Below, piece by piece: positions 1 through 8,549 of a DNA stretch of 46,078 nucleotides. The notes beneath the pieces are model-generated. The model searched no databases. It saw nothing but the letters and a program-made list of their open reading frames with translations, and was not told the DNA's origin. Numbering within the stretch: the first letter of the stretch is position 1; every line of letters begins with the position of its first letter. Made by a program: the position numbers and the translations under genes. This DNA is from Megasphaera paucivorans (GTDB lineage Bacteria; Bacillota; Negativicutes; Veillonellales; Megasphaeraceae), in assembly GCF_900103535.1 (NCBI RefSeq), contig NZ_FNHQ01000020.1:1-46078 (forward strand), written 5' to 3'.

Positions 1-294
1 CCCAAGAAAGATGCTGTTAGAGACAAACGATTAGAATACAAAGACAATTGCGATCGCGTGGAAGTAGAACGAGCTTTCAGTTTAGCGAAACGTCGGTTTG
101 GCCTTAGCCAAATCAGAACATATCTGAAAGAAACGACACAGAGTGTGATAGCGCTGTCTATTTTGGCACTGAACCTGAGAAAACTCCAGGCTATTCAGTG
201 TACGCCAATTTTATTTTACCTACAGTTACTACTGTGGAAAGTAAAACGGGCCTTAAAATGGCTGCCGTGTCAAAAAGTGGTTTTTGCGCAGTAG
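1..294 (+). pseudogene. IS5-like transposase, C-terminal remnant (5' end outside window)
   Basis: The frame is open from the first base to the stop at 292-294, so the gene enters from the left and only about 97 C-terminal residues are visible. The stretch DNCDRVEVERAFSLAKRRFG followed by a leucine-rich helix (SVIALSILALNL) matches the end of IS5-type DDE transposases, where the Glu of VEVERAF would be the third catalytic acid. An intact element cannot be judged without the left flank. No clear terminal inverted repeat could be confirmed between the stop and the next promoter. It could equally be the end of a complete copy. The family call rests on recognition of the C-terminal motif only. Confidence 0.65.
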
Positions 295-330
295 ACATTA
301 CGTAGATACAATAAGCATGGCGGTTGCTTC

Positions 331-359
331 TTGTTTAGTTTACGCAGTAATGGTATCAT
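331..359 (+). promoter_or_regulatory. Candidate promoter for the HAD phosphatase gene
   Basis: TTGTTT at 331-336 and TATCAT at 354-359 are separated by 17 bp. This sits in the short gap between the transposase stop and the AGGAGG of the next gene. The two hexamers are imperfect sigma-A matches with ideal spacing. Confidence 0.4.
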
Positions 360-395
360 AGTATTTGCAAAAGATTACCTATTCAGGAGGATTTT

Positions 396-1043
396 ATGTT
401 TAAACATGTATTATTTGATTTAGACGGAACACTTACTGATTCGCAGGAAGGTATTATCAAATCCGTCGAATATGCACTAGTCAAAATGGGAATAGATACA
501 ACAGGGAGACTGGATCCGGATGTAGTTGTCGGACCGCCGTTGATGCACACTTTCATGGAAACATATGGGTTTTCCAGGAAGATAGCCGAGAAAATATATG
601 AATATTTTCAAGAACGGTATTCGACAGTCGGAAAGTTTGAAAATCGTCCATATGAGGGGATACTTGATTTATTAAAATTGCTGCATGAACAGGGGATATA
701 TTCGTATTTGGCGACGTCCAAGCCACAGATACATGCACAGGCAATTGTTGAAAAATTTGGATTTTTTCCATATTTGTCAATGATTTCCGGGAGTCAATTG
801 GGAGGTACAGAAGATAAAGCCTTAATGATCAAGCGGGTACTTGACAGTATTGATTCTCCTGATGAAGGAACTGTCGTCATGGTAGGTGATCGCAAATATG
901 ATGCTATAGGTGCGCATAATCAACATATACCAGTCATCCTTGTGGAATACGGTTATGGATCTGAAGAAGAACGCAAGGCAAGCAGACCTGATTATATAGC
1001 TCCATCTGTAGCCGCACTGACGGATATATTACTTATGCATTGA
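396..1043 (+). CDS. HAD-superfamily phosphatase (phosphoglycolate phosphatase-like)
   Basis: This 215-aa protein has HAD motif I FDLDGTLTDS, with the nucleophile D8 and D10 near the N-terminus. It also has a helical cap segment, motif II around ATSKPQ and the acidic motif IV in MVGDRKYDAIGA. These define a subfamily IA phosphohydrolase that removes phosphate from a small cytosolic metabolite. The family resemblance is to Gph/PpaX, but the substrate cannot be read from sequence. The start is supported by AGGAGG a few bases upstream (tcaggaggattttatg). The gene is followed after 22 bp by the M16 protease gene, with which it is probably co-transcribed. Confidence 0.85.
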   Translation: MFKHVLFDLDGTLTDSQEGIIKSVEYALVKMGIDTTGRLDPDVVVGPPLMHTFMETYGFSRKIAEKIYEYFQERYSTVGKFENRPYEGILDLLKLLHEQGIYSYLATSKPQIHAQAIVEKFGFFPYLSMISGSQLGGTEDKALMIKRVLDSIDSPDEGTVVMVGDRKYDAIGAHNQHIPVILVEYGYGSEEERKASRPDYIAPSVAALTDILLMH

Positions 1044-1065
1044 TAAAAAGAAAAGAGGTATATAT

Positions 1066-3987
1066 ATGAAATTGGAGGTACATTCTGTTTATAACGGTTT
1101 TCGTGTGGATCGTTCCATGTATGTAGAAGAAATACATAGTCAGGCTTATAGCTTAACTCATGTAAAGTCAGGAGCACGGGTTTTATATTTGGCCAATGAT
1201 GATGATAACAAAGTTTTTTCTATTTCTTTCAAAACGCCGCCAACGGACAGCACGGGAGTACCGCATATTTGTGAGCATTCTGTACTTTGTGGTTCACGTA
1301 AATTTCCGCTTAAGGAACCCTTTGTCGAACTTGTCAAAGGATCATTGAACACCTTTTTGAATGCCATGACGTTTCCTGATAAAACAATGTATCCGGTAGC
1401 CAGCCGCAACGCAGCTGATTTTAAAAATCTTATGGATGTCTATTTGGATGCTGTTTTTTTCCCAAATATGCTAACGGATGAAGAAGTACTGATGCAGGAA
1501 GGCTGGCATTATGATATGGATGCTTCTGATGCTCCACTGACCTATCGCGGAGTAGTTTATAATGAAATGAAGGGGGCATTTTCTTCTCCAGATGCACTGA
1601 TGGAACGACATGTCATGGAAAATCTTTTTCCCCAAACGGCATATGGAGTAGAGTCCGGCGGGGATCCAGATGATATTCCGAATTTGACACAGCAGGCTTT
1701 CGTGGCATTTCATGCCAAATTTTATCATCCTTCTAACAGTTATATTTTCCTTTATGGAGACATGGATATAGAAAAAACGCTGGAGTTTATAGATGGCGAA
1801 TATCTTAGTAAATTTGATTGTATAGAGGTAAACTCGGAAATATACCGTCAAGTTCCTGTGCCTAGCACGGTAAAGTCATACCCGTATGGCATTGCTTCTG
1901 ATGACAATGAAGAAGGGAAGACATTGCATACGCTGACATATGTTATTGATGATGCACTGAATCCAACAGTGGGACTGGCTTTTAAAGTACTGACCTATGT
2001 CTTGCTGCAATCTCCGGCTGCTCCTCTCAAAAAAGCATTGCTTGATGCGGGGGTTGGTAAAGATGTATCTGGTGATTTTCAAGATGGTATTCTTCAGCCG
2101 GTTTGGTCGGTGTCTGTGAATGGTTCTGAAAAAGAAGCGCAGGAAAAAATTATTCCTGTTGTACAAAACGTGTTGACAGATATGATTAAAACAGGGATTG
2201 ATAAGACCCTGCTTATCGGAGCTTTGAACCGTACGGAGTTTACGCTGCGTGAAGCAGATTTTGCGGGTCGTCCCAAAGGCCTGATTTATGGAATCCGCTG
2301 CATGGATACATGGCTTTATGGGGGAGATCCTTTAGATACGCTAGCCTATGAAAATGATTTACAGGTATTGCGCCAAGGCATTGAAACCGGATATTATGAA
2401 CACCTTATCGAAAAGTACATTTTAAAGAATCCGTATCATGCTTTGATTACCATGGTTCCGGAAAAAGGTTTTACAGAACGACATGATCAGGAAATCGCAG
2501 ATTCATTGGAAGCATATAAAGCAGCATTGTCAAAAAGTGAAATTGATCATATTGTAGCCAAATCTCAAGCGTTAAAACAACGGCAAGCAACACCGGATTC
2601 CGCAGAAGCGTTGTTGTCTATTCCTACATTGCAGCGCAGCGATTTGGAATCGAAAGCAGAAAATGTAGTATTTCAAGTCGAAGACATGAGTAATATTCCT
2701 GTTTGCTATGTGCATGATGTTACAAATGGCATTGCCTATGTAAATGCATACTTTGATTTATATGGTTTTTCACGGGAAGAGTTATCTTATATATATCTTT
2801 TAAGTGACCTGATTGGTGATCTGGATACAACTTCCCACAGCTATGGCGAATTGGCATCGCAGATTGATTTATATACGGGGGGAATGGATTATAGCGTGTC
2901 CGCATATTCTGATATTCAGGATAATGAAGCATATACGCCTGTATTCCAGATAAAGACCAAAGTGTTAAGTCAAAATATCTCTAAACTGTTAGATTTGATG
3001 AAAGAGATTTCCCTGAACACGACATTTACTAATGCACAGCGTCTGCGGGAACTTATTGAAGAGACAAAATCCGGATGGGATATGGATGCGTTCCGTCGTG
3101 GTCATGTTATTGTGATGCATAGGGTATTGTCTTATCTTTCGGCTGTAGAGGGATTTTGTGATGCCGGAGAATTTTCTTATTATGAATTTATTACGGCAGC
3201 AGCTAAACAAGCAGGTCAAGATATAACGAAAATAGCTGACGGCTTGTCCCATGTTATGAAAAAGATATTTACCCAGTCTCGTATGACATTGGAAATTACC
3301 GGCAGTGAAGAAGATAAGGAAGTAGTCAAGAAACTTCTGCCGGCATGGCTTGCACAGATGCCTTTGGGAGAGAAGAATACAGTACTTTGCGACTTTTCTT
3401 GTAATAAGAAAAATGAAGGAATCATGACCAGTGGTAAAGTGCAGTATGTTGCTAAAGGAGGAAATTTCCGCCAGCACGGTTTTTCCTATACGGGGTCACT
3501 GCAGGTGTTGGAAACAATCTTGCAGTACGGATACTTGTGGACAAAAATTCGTGTTCAAGGCGGCGCATATGGTGCTTTCGCTAAATTTTATACGAATGGG
3601 GATATGGTTTTATGCTCGTATCGTGATCCTAATTTAAAGGATAGTATCCAAGTATATAACGAATTAGCGGAATATTTGTCTGCTTTTGATGTTTCAGAGC
3701 GAGAAATGACTAAATATGTTATTGGTACATTAAGCCGCATTGATATTCCTTTGACACCGTCTTTGCGGGGAGCTAAAGCTATGAACCGGTATTTCACGGG
3801 AAACACACAGGAAATGGCACAACAACGCCGCGATGAACTCTTGGCAACGACAGTTTCTGATATTCGGGCATTGGCACCATTAGTTAAAGCAGCTATGGCG
3901 GATAATTGCTTGTGTGTTATGGGAAATGAAACTGCCATTCGTCAGAATAAAGAACTGTTTGGAGAGCTTATTTCGTTGCCGGATTAA
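1066..3987 (+). CDS. M16C zinc metallopeptidase (insulinase / presequence protease family)
   Basis: The 973-aa length is typical for the PreP/Cym1-type M16C family, which degrades short unstructured peptides inside a closed two-lobed chamber. The inverted zinc motif HxxEH is visible as HICEH (H67, E70, H71), and a downstream acidic ligand lies in GVVYNEMKGAF (about E167). The characteristic CGSRKFPLKEPFVEL follows the zinc motif. The C-terminal half carries the second, non-catalytic lobe, with GGNFRQHG and RVQGGAYGAF. No signal peptide is seen, so it is probably cytosolic and recycles peptides. It lies between a phosphatase gene and gluQ, only 11 bp from the latter. Confidence 0.9.
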   Translation: MKLEVHSVYNGFRVDRSMYVEEIHSQAYSLTHVKSGARVLYLANDDDNKVFSISFKTPPTDSTGVPHICEHSVLCGSRKFPLKEPFVELVKGSLNTFLNAMTFPDKTMYPVASRNAADFKNLMDVYLDAVFFPNMLTDEEVLMQEGWHYDMDASDAPLTYRGVVYNEMKGAFSSPDALMERHVMENLFPQTAYGVESGGDPDDIPNLTQQAFVAFHAKFYHPSNSYIFLYGDMDIEKTLEFIDGEYLSKFDCIEVNSEIYRQVPVPSTVKSYPYGIASDDNEEGKTLHTLTYVIDDALNPTVGLAFKVLTYVLLQSPAAPLKKALLDAGVGKDVSGDFQDGILQPVWSVSVNGSEKEAQEKIIPVVQNVLTDMIKTGIDKTLLIGALNRTEFTLREADFAGRPKGLIYGIRCMDTWLYGGDPLDTLAYENDLQVLRQGIETGYYEHLIEKYILKNPYHALITMVPEKGFTERHDQEIADSLEAYKAALSKSEIDHIVAKSQALKQRQATPDSAEALLSIPTLQRSDLESKAENVVFQVEDMSNIPVCYVHDVTNGIAYVNAYFDLYGFSREELSYIYLLSDLIGDLDTTSHSYGELASQIDLYTGGMDYSVSAYSDIQDNEAYTPVFQIKTKVLSQNISKLLDLMKEISLNTTFTNAQRLRELIEETKSGWDMDAFRRGHVIVMHRVLSYLSAVEGFCDAGEFSYYEFITAAAKQAGQDITKIADGLSHVMKKIFTQSRMTLEITGSEEDKEVVKKLLPAWLAQMPLGEKNTVLCDFSCNKKNEGIMTSGKVQYVAKGGNFRQHGFSYTGSLQVLETILQYGYLWTKIRVQGGAYGAFAKFYTNGDMVLCSYRDPNLKDSIQVYNELAEYLSAFDVSEREMTKYVIGTLSRIDIPLTPSLRGAKAMNRYFTGNTQEMAQQRRDELLATTVSDIRALAPLVKAAMADNCLCVMGNETAIRQNKELFGELISLPD

Positions 3988-3998
3988 GAGGTGGGCAT

Positions 3999-4943
3999 AT
4001 GCGAGGTCGTTTTGCACCGAGTCCGACAGGGTATATGCACTTGGGGAATGTTTGGACTGCGTTTCTTTGCTGGTTGCAGGTACGACGCCACAGTGGTACC
4101 TTAGTGTTGCGCATTGAAGATATTGATGAACAGCGTTCAAAGAAAGAATATATGCAGGCATTGCTTTATGATCTGCACTGGCTGGGATTGGATTGGGATG
4201 AAGGTCCGGATATAGGGGGAATGTATGGTCCCTATGTGCAGCAGGAACGATATGATTTATATGAACGGGCATTATGTTACTTTCAACAGTTACAACTGAT
4301 GTATCCTTGCTATTGCAGCCGGGCTCGGCTTCAATCTGTTGGAAGTGCTCCTCATATAGGTGAACTAAGTGTTTATGATGGACATTGTTATGGCATGAGT
4401 GAAAAAGAAAAATGTAAAATGACTAAGGATCCATCTTGGAGAATTCATGTTCCCGCACTGAATATTTCGTTTACTGATGGAATTTTAGGGTCGCAGAAGG
4501 AAAACTTAGCGGATACGTGCGGTGATTTTATAGTACGCCGCGCTGATGGAATGTATGCGTATCAACTGGCAGTCAGTGTTGATGACGGAGCGATGGGTAT
4601 TACCCATGTCGTCAGGGGACAGGATCTGTTGTCTTCAACAGCACGACAGATATGGCTGCTGCGTCTATTGGGATATGATGTACCGCAATATACCCATGTA
4701 CCCATGCTGGTAGATGAAGAAGGAAATCGGTTGTCAAAACGGCAGCGGGGAATTACAGTGCGCCAGCTTCGAGAACAAGGTGTAGCGGCTAATGAAATTT
4801 TATCATATTTGGCGTATCAGGGCGGACTTATTGAACACTATGAGAACTATGATAAAACGCAGTTGCTGCAATATTGCCGACTTGATAAACTGACACCTCA
4901 TACAATTTTGATCCATTCAAATTTGCGCCAGTATATTCGATAG
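3999..4943 (+). CDS. gluQ: Glutamyl-Q tRNA(Asp) synthetase
   Basis: This is a 314-aa paralogue of the glutamyl-tRNA synthetase catalytic core without the anticodon-binding domain. Such proteins attach glutamate to queuosine-34 of tRNA-Asp. The class I signature is FAPSPTGYMHLGN (HIGH equivalent MHLG, residues 5-17), and the KMSKS equivalent is RLSKRQRG near residue 244. The region YPCYCSRARLQ plus a later HCYG resembles the zinc site of the YadB family. The length of about 300 aa and the absence of a C-terminal domain separate it from full GltX. It is the last gene before a terminator. Confidence 0.88.
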   Translation: MRGRFAPSPTGYMHLGNVWTAFLCWLQVRRHSGTLVLRIEDIDEQRSKKEYMQALLYDLHWLGLDWDEGPDIGGMYGPYVQQERYDLYERALCYFQQLQLMYPCYCSRARLQSVGSAPHIGELSVYDGHCYGMSEKEKCKMTKDPSWRIHVPALNISFTDGILGSQKENLADTCGDFIVRRADGMYAYQLAVSVDDGAMGITHVVRGQDLLSSTARQIWLLRLLGYDVPQYTHVPMLVDEEGNRLSKRQRGITVRQLREQGVAANEILSYLAYQGGLIEHYENYDKTQLLQYCRLDKLTPHTILIHSNLRQYIR

Positions 4944-4979
4944 TATCGAAAAAATAGCAGTATATATAAGAAGGTATTG

Positions 4980-5013
4980 AAAGTCACTATGTGCAGACAT
5001 GGTGACTTTTTTT
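4980..5013 (+). terminator. Rho-independent terminator after gluQ
   Basis: AAAGTCAC at 4980-4987 pairs with GTGACTTT at 5002-5009, and the T tract runs to 5013. It separates the gluQ operon from the mraZ promoter. Confidence 0.8.
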
Positions 5014-5052
5014 GTATACATAAAAGTTTTTTTCTATTTTTTCCTATTTATG

Positions 5053-5103
5053 TTGTCATATAGTGGGAAATTGTGGTAAAATGTGGTAAAAAGTAGTGAA
5101 AGG
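5053..5103 (+). promoter_or_regulatory. mraZ promoter overlapped by 10-bp-spaced MraZ boxes
   Basis: TTGTCA (5053-5058) and TAAAAT (5077-5082) are 18 bp apart, just upstream of mraZ. Overlapping them are direct repeats of GTGG[GT][AT]AA starting at 5063, 5073 and 5083, with a degenerate fourth at 5093 (GTAGTGAAAG). MraZ proteins of other bacteria bind short direct repeats at about 10-bp pitch in their own promoter and repress it. The arrangement here fits the same autoregulation of the dcw operon. Confidence 0.75.
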
Positions 5104-5116
5104 AGATGACAGCATT

Positions 5117-5557
5117 ATGTTTATGGGTGAACATTCGCATACAATTGACGCGAAAGGTAGATTGATATTGCCGGCTAAGTTCCGTGAAGAATTAGGCAGT
5201 TCGTTTATTGTTACCCGTGGACTGGAAGGCTGTCTTTCCGTATATACCATGGAATCGTGGACCGATTTTGCGCAGGCCATGCAGAAATTTACTACTTCAA
5301 AAGGGAATGTACGGGCTTTTAAGCGCTTTGTTTTTGGCAGTGCCGCCGAAGTGGAATTTGACCGACAGGGACGTATTCTTATACCTGGAAATTTACGCGA
5401 ATATGCTCATTTGGAAAAAGAAGTCGTTGTATTGGGGACAGGAGACAAAGTCGAAATTTGGAGCAAAGCCGTATTTGATGAATATAATGCGAAAACAGTA
5501 CCGGAAATGGAAGATATTGCGGAAACACTGGATAATTCTTTTGACATTAACTTTTAG
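5117..5557 (+). CDS. mraZ: Transcriptional regulator MraZ
   Basis: MraZ is a two-SpoVT/AbrB-fold DNA-binding protein that opens the dcw operon and represses its own promoter. The N-terminus MFMGEHSHTIDAKGRLILPA and the second repeat EVEFDRQGRILIPGNLREYA are the two diagnostic DxKGR/DxQGR loops. The length is 146 aa. I chose ATG 5117 because AAGGAGA at about 5100-5106 lies roughly 10 bp upstream and the protein then begins exactly like known MraZ. A longer frame opens with GTG at 5096 but would include the Shine-Dalgarno sequence. The rsmH start follows after 8 bp. Confidence 0.93.
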   Translation: MFMGEHSHTIDAKGRLILPAKFREELGSSFIVTRGLEGCLSVYTMESWTDFAQAMQKFTTSKGNVRAFKRFVFGSAAEVEFDRQGRILIPGNLREYAHLEKEVVVLGTGDKVEIWSKAVFDEYNAKTVPEMEDIAETLDNSFDINF

Positions 5558-5565
5558 GAGGCTCT

Positions 5566-6498
5566 ATGGAATTTCATCATGTGAGCGTCCTGCTCAATGA
5601 AATGATAGATAATATTATAGGTGATCCCAATGGAGTATATGTAGACTGTACTCTTGGCGGCGGCGGCCATTCCAGGGCGCTTGCCGAGCGATTGTCCGAT
5701 CAGGCAACACTTATTGGTTTAGATCAAGATAGCGATGCCATAACTGCAGCTGTAAATAAGCTGGAAGGCACTGCATGTCGATTTATTCCGGTGCAACGTA
5801 ATTTTCAGGATATTGGAAATGTTCTTGATATGCTTTGTATTGAAAAAGTTGACGGAATTATGTTTGATTTAGGCGTATCCAGTTATCAGCTGGATACACC
5901 GGAACGAGGATTTTCTTATATGCAGGATGGTCCTTTGGATATGCGGATGAATCAATCACAAAAACAGAGTGCGTATGATGTGATTAATACATATAGTGAA
6001 GCGGATTTATACCGGATTATTAAAGATTACGGAGAAGAACGGTGGGCTAAGCGGATAGCGTCTTTTATTGTGGCGTCTCGAAATGAAAAGCCGATATGCC
6101 GGACAGAGGAACTTGTAAGAATAATTAAGAAAGCCGTACCCGCGGGTGCTCGTAAGGATGGACCGCATCCGGCCAAAAGAACTTTTCAGGCGATTCGAAT
6201 TGAAGTAAATGATGAATTGGGAATTCTTAAAAATACATTTGAAACAGCGGCAGAGCGTCTTAAAACAGGCGGTCGTATTGCGGTTATTACCTTTCATTCA
6301 CTGGAAGATCGTATTGCTAAACAGACCTTAAAGCGGATGGCGACTAACTGTATTTGTCCTCCGGGTATGCCTGTATGTACTTGTAATCATCATGCTATTT
6401 TGAAGGTATCTCGTCATGCTATTGAACCGGGAGATAAAGAGTTGGAATGCAACCCGCGTGCGCGAAGCGCAAAATTGCGTGTTGGGATTCGGATATAA
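5566..6498 (+). CDS. rsmH: 16S rRNA (cytosine1402-N4)-methyltransferase RsmH
   Basis: RsmH (MraW) methylates C1402 in the decoding centre of 16S rRNA using S-adenosylmethionine. Visible signatures are the start FHHVSVLLNEMID, the SAM-binding loop VDCTLGGGGHS (around residues 25-36), FDLGVSSYQLD, RGFSYMQDGPLDMRM and FHSLEDRIAKQTLKR. The length of 310 aa is standard. It has an AGGAGG site just upstream and follows mraZ by 8 bp, as in the usual mraZ-rsmH-ftsL order. Confidence 0.96.
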   Translation: MEFHHVSVLLNEMIDNIIGDPNGVYVDCTLGGGGHSRALAERLSDQATLIGLDQDSDAITAAVNKLEGTACRFIPVQRNFQDIGNVLDMLCIEKVDGIMFDLGVSSYQLDTPERGFSYMQDGPLDMRMNQSQKQSAYDVINTYSEADLYRIIKDYGEERWAKRIASFIVASRNEKPICRTEELVRIIKKAVPAGARKDGPHPAKRTFQAIRIEVNDELGILKNTFETAAERLKTGGRIAVITFHSLEDRIAKQTLKRMATNCICPPGMPVCTCNHHAILKVSRHAIEPGDKELECNPRARSAKLRVGIRI

Positions 6499-6540
6499 TA
6501 TACCAGACGTATATAGATATATATTTTATAATTTGATCGG

Positions 6541-6963
6541 ATGTGGTATAATATGCTAGCCAGAAAAGCAGGTTATTATAATTATCAAAACCAAGGCACG
6601 CGGACAATTGCTGTTCATTATACCGGAGATGCCGCATACGGTACGAGAGCGGAGGAACGCAAATTTTCCCAGGTTTTGTGGAAAACATTTGCTTTGATTG
6701 CTATTATAGGTATCTTGCTTTTGGCACATGTGGCTATTTCAGCAGCCGCAGCGAATAGTGGGTATAATTTGATGCGGGAAAAACAACAGGTACAACAATT
6801 TTATCGTGAAAATGTGGATTTACGATTGGATATTGCCAAAATGGAATCGCCGGACCGGATTTATTCTACGGCGACGCAAAAATTGGGAATGGTTGCACCC
6901 GGACAGGTGCTGTACGGCCCTTCATATGCAAAGAGCAGCGTGGGAAAACACGCAGGTAAATAG
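6541..6963 (+). CDS. ftsL: FtsL-like septum formation protein
   Basis: This 140-aa protein has a cytoplasmic N-terminal stretch of about 50 residues and one hydrophobic segment (FALIAIIGILLLAHVAISAAA, about residues 51-70). A coiled-coil-prone extracytoplasmic part (LMREKQQVQQFYRENVDLRL) and a C-terminal PDRIYSTATQKLGMVAP follow, the topology and ending of FtsL/DivIC proteins. FtsL joins FtsB/DivIC and FtsQ to activate septal peptidoglycan synthesis. Its place after rsmH is canonical. The start is uncertain: ATG 6541 and ATG 6553 are in frame, and neither has a good Shine-Dalgarno sequence. The expected next gene, ftsI, is missing. Confidence 0.8.
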   Translation: MWYNMLARKAGYYNYQNQGTRTIAVHYTGDAAYGTRAEERKFSQVLWKTFALIAIIGILLLAHVAISAAAANSGYNLMREKQQVQQFYRENVDLRLDIAKMESPDRIYSTATQKLGMVAPGQVLYGPSYAKSSVGKHAGK

Positions 6964-6972
6964 AGCAATATG

Positions 6973-7010
6973 AGCAGCCTTTTTCCGTAAGGCTGCTATT
7001 TGCATTTTTT
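6973..7010 (+). terminator. Hairpin between ftsL and murE, probable (partial) terminator
   Basis: AGCAGCCTT (6973-6981) pairs with AAGGCTGCT (6989-6997), and a run of six T follows at 7005-7010. The T run is offset by seven bases, so termination may be incomplete. It lies exactly where ftsI would normally be. Confidence 0.55.
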
Positions 7011-7056
7011 GAAAATAGCTTGATTCAAACCGAAATCAGTTGTTTAGGAGGAATTT

Positions 7057-8547
7057 ATGATGAAAACAATAGGAGAACTTTGTAAGATAATTAATGGAAT
7101 ATATAATATTAAAGGTAATGTCGAAAAGAAAATTACGGGGATTTCTTCTGACTCCAGAAAAATAGAAGCAGGCGATTTATTTATCTGCCTGCCTGGAGTA
7201 CATGTTGATGGATCTGTTTTTGCCAAACAAGCAGTGGAAAAAGGTGCTGCTGCTGTGTTGACCACCAAACATCTGGATTTGCCGCCGCAAGTTGTACAAA
7301 TTACAGTACACAATATTCATGAAGCGATGGAAGATGTTGTTCCGTATTTTTATGATTATCCAGGTAAAAAAATGCGTATGATAGGAGTTACAGGAACAAA
7401 TGGAAAAACGACAACGACGCATATTATTGCTCATATTTTGCGTAGTGCCGGATATCATGTCGGTGTTATTGGAACGATTCATGCCCTTATTGACGATGAA
7501 GAATTGCCTATTCATAATACGACTCCGGATGTTGTAGAATTACAACAATTTTTATCGCTTATGTATGAAAAAGGAATTACCCACGTGGTTATGGAAGTAT
7601 CGAGTCATGCTTTAGATATGAAACGTGTGGCGGGGTGTGAATACGATACTGCGGTGTTCACGAATTTGACACAAGACCATTTGGATTATCATAAAACCTT
7701 TGAAAATTATTTGGCAGCTAAGGAAAAGCTTTTTCAAGGATTAAGTTCTGGTGAACATGTTAAAGATAATAAGACTGCAATTGTTAACATTGACGATCCT
7801 TATGGAAAAGATATTCTCGGTGTTTGCAAATGCAAGGTATTGACCTATGGAGTTGAAAAGGAAGCAGATCTTAAGGGTGCTAACTTGAAAGTAGAGTTAA
7901 AGAGTTCTTCCTTTGATGTGACGGGACCATTTGGAAGTGTTTCTCTCCATATGCAGATTACAGGATTATTTAATGTATACAACACCTTGGCAGCTATTGG
8001 AGCTGCCCATGCAGAAGGGGTTTCTACAGAAATTATTGACAAAGCGATCCAAACCTTTCATTCTGTGCCAGGACGTTTTGAACTTGTAGAAGAAGGACAA
8101 GATTTTGCAGTTATTGTTGATTATTCGCACACTCCGGATAGTTTGGAAAAAGCACTTACAACAGCGCGAGCAATGAATCCGAAACGGATTATTGCCGTAT
8201 TCGGATGTGGGGGGGATCGAGACCGGACAAAACGTCCCATTATGGGCCGCATTGCTGCAGAATATGCAGATATTCCTATCGTTACATCTGATAATCCTCG
8301 GTCAGAAAACCCGGAAGATATTGTTAAAGAAGTAGAAAAGGGTGTACTGGAAGGATTAAAAGAAGGACAACATCATGAAGTTATCGTAGATAGGCGATCA
8401 GCCATTTGCCGAGCTGTAGCAATAGCTCAAAGCGGGGATATCATTTTGATTGCCGGAAAAGGTCATGAAACATATCAGATTTTGAACAGCGGGACTATTC
8501 ATTTTGATGACCGTGAGGTAGCTCGTGACGCGATAAAGGGGAGATGA
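7057..8547 (+). CDS. murE: UDP-MurNAc-L-Ala-D-Glu:meso-DAP ligase MurE
   Basis: MurE adds the third amino acid to the peptidoglycan stem peptide in the cytoplasm, using ATP. The 496-aa sequence has the Mur ligase P-loop GVTGTNGKTTTTH (about residues 110-122), the DHLDYHKTFENY region and IVDYSHTPDSLEKAL. The specificity motif DNPRSENP is near residue 412; DNPR is the signature of enzymes selecting meso-diaminopimelate rather than lysine. AGGAGG lies upstream of ATG 7057, with a second ATG directly after. Its stop overlaps the murF ribosome-binding region, which indicates coupled translation. Confidence 0.96.
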   Translation: MMKTIGELCKIINGIYNIKGNVEKKITGISSDSRKIEAGDLFICLPGVHVDGSVFAKQAVEKGAAAVLTTKHLDLPPQVVQITVHNIHEAMEDVVPYFYDYPGKKMRMIGVTGTNGKTTTTHIIAHILRSAGYHVGVIGTIHALIDDEELPIHNTTPDVVELQQFLSLMYEKGITHVVMEVSSHALDMKRVAGCEYDTAVFTNLTQDHLDYHKTFENYLAAKEKLFQGLSSGEHVKDNKTAIVNIDDPYGKDILGVCKCKVLTYGVEKEADLKGANLKVELKSSSFDVTGPFGSVSLHMQITGLFNVYNTLAAIGAAHAEGVSTEIIDKAIQTFHSVPGRFELVEEGQDFAVIVDYSHTPDSLEKALTTARAMNPKRIIAVFGCGGDRDRTKRPIMGRIAAEYADIPIVTSDNPRSENPEDIVKEVEKGVLEGLKEGQHHEVIVDRRSAICRAVAIAQSGDIILIAGKGHETYQILNSGTIHFDDREVARDAIKGR

Positions 8548-8549
8548 AC

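Noticed and set aside
2989-3477. A 162-codon open frame antisense to the M16C protease gene
   Set aside because: It lies wholly within a well-supported gene in the opposite strand, has no ribosome-binding site or recognisable domain, and its composition is that of a shadow frame.
6527-6552. Two TATAAT boxes just before ftsL as promoters
   Set aside because: No acceptable -35 lies 16-18 bp upstream of either, and the second one ends directly at an in-frame ATG. The region is simply AT-rich.
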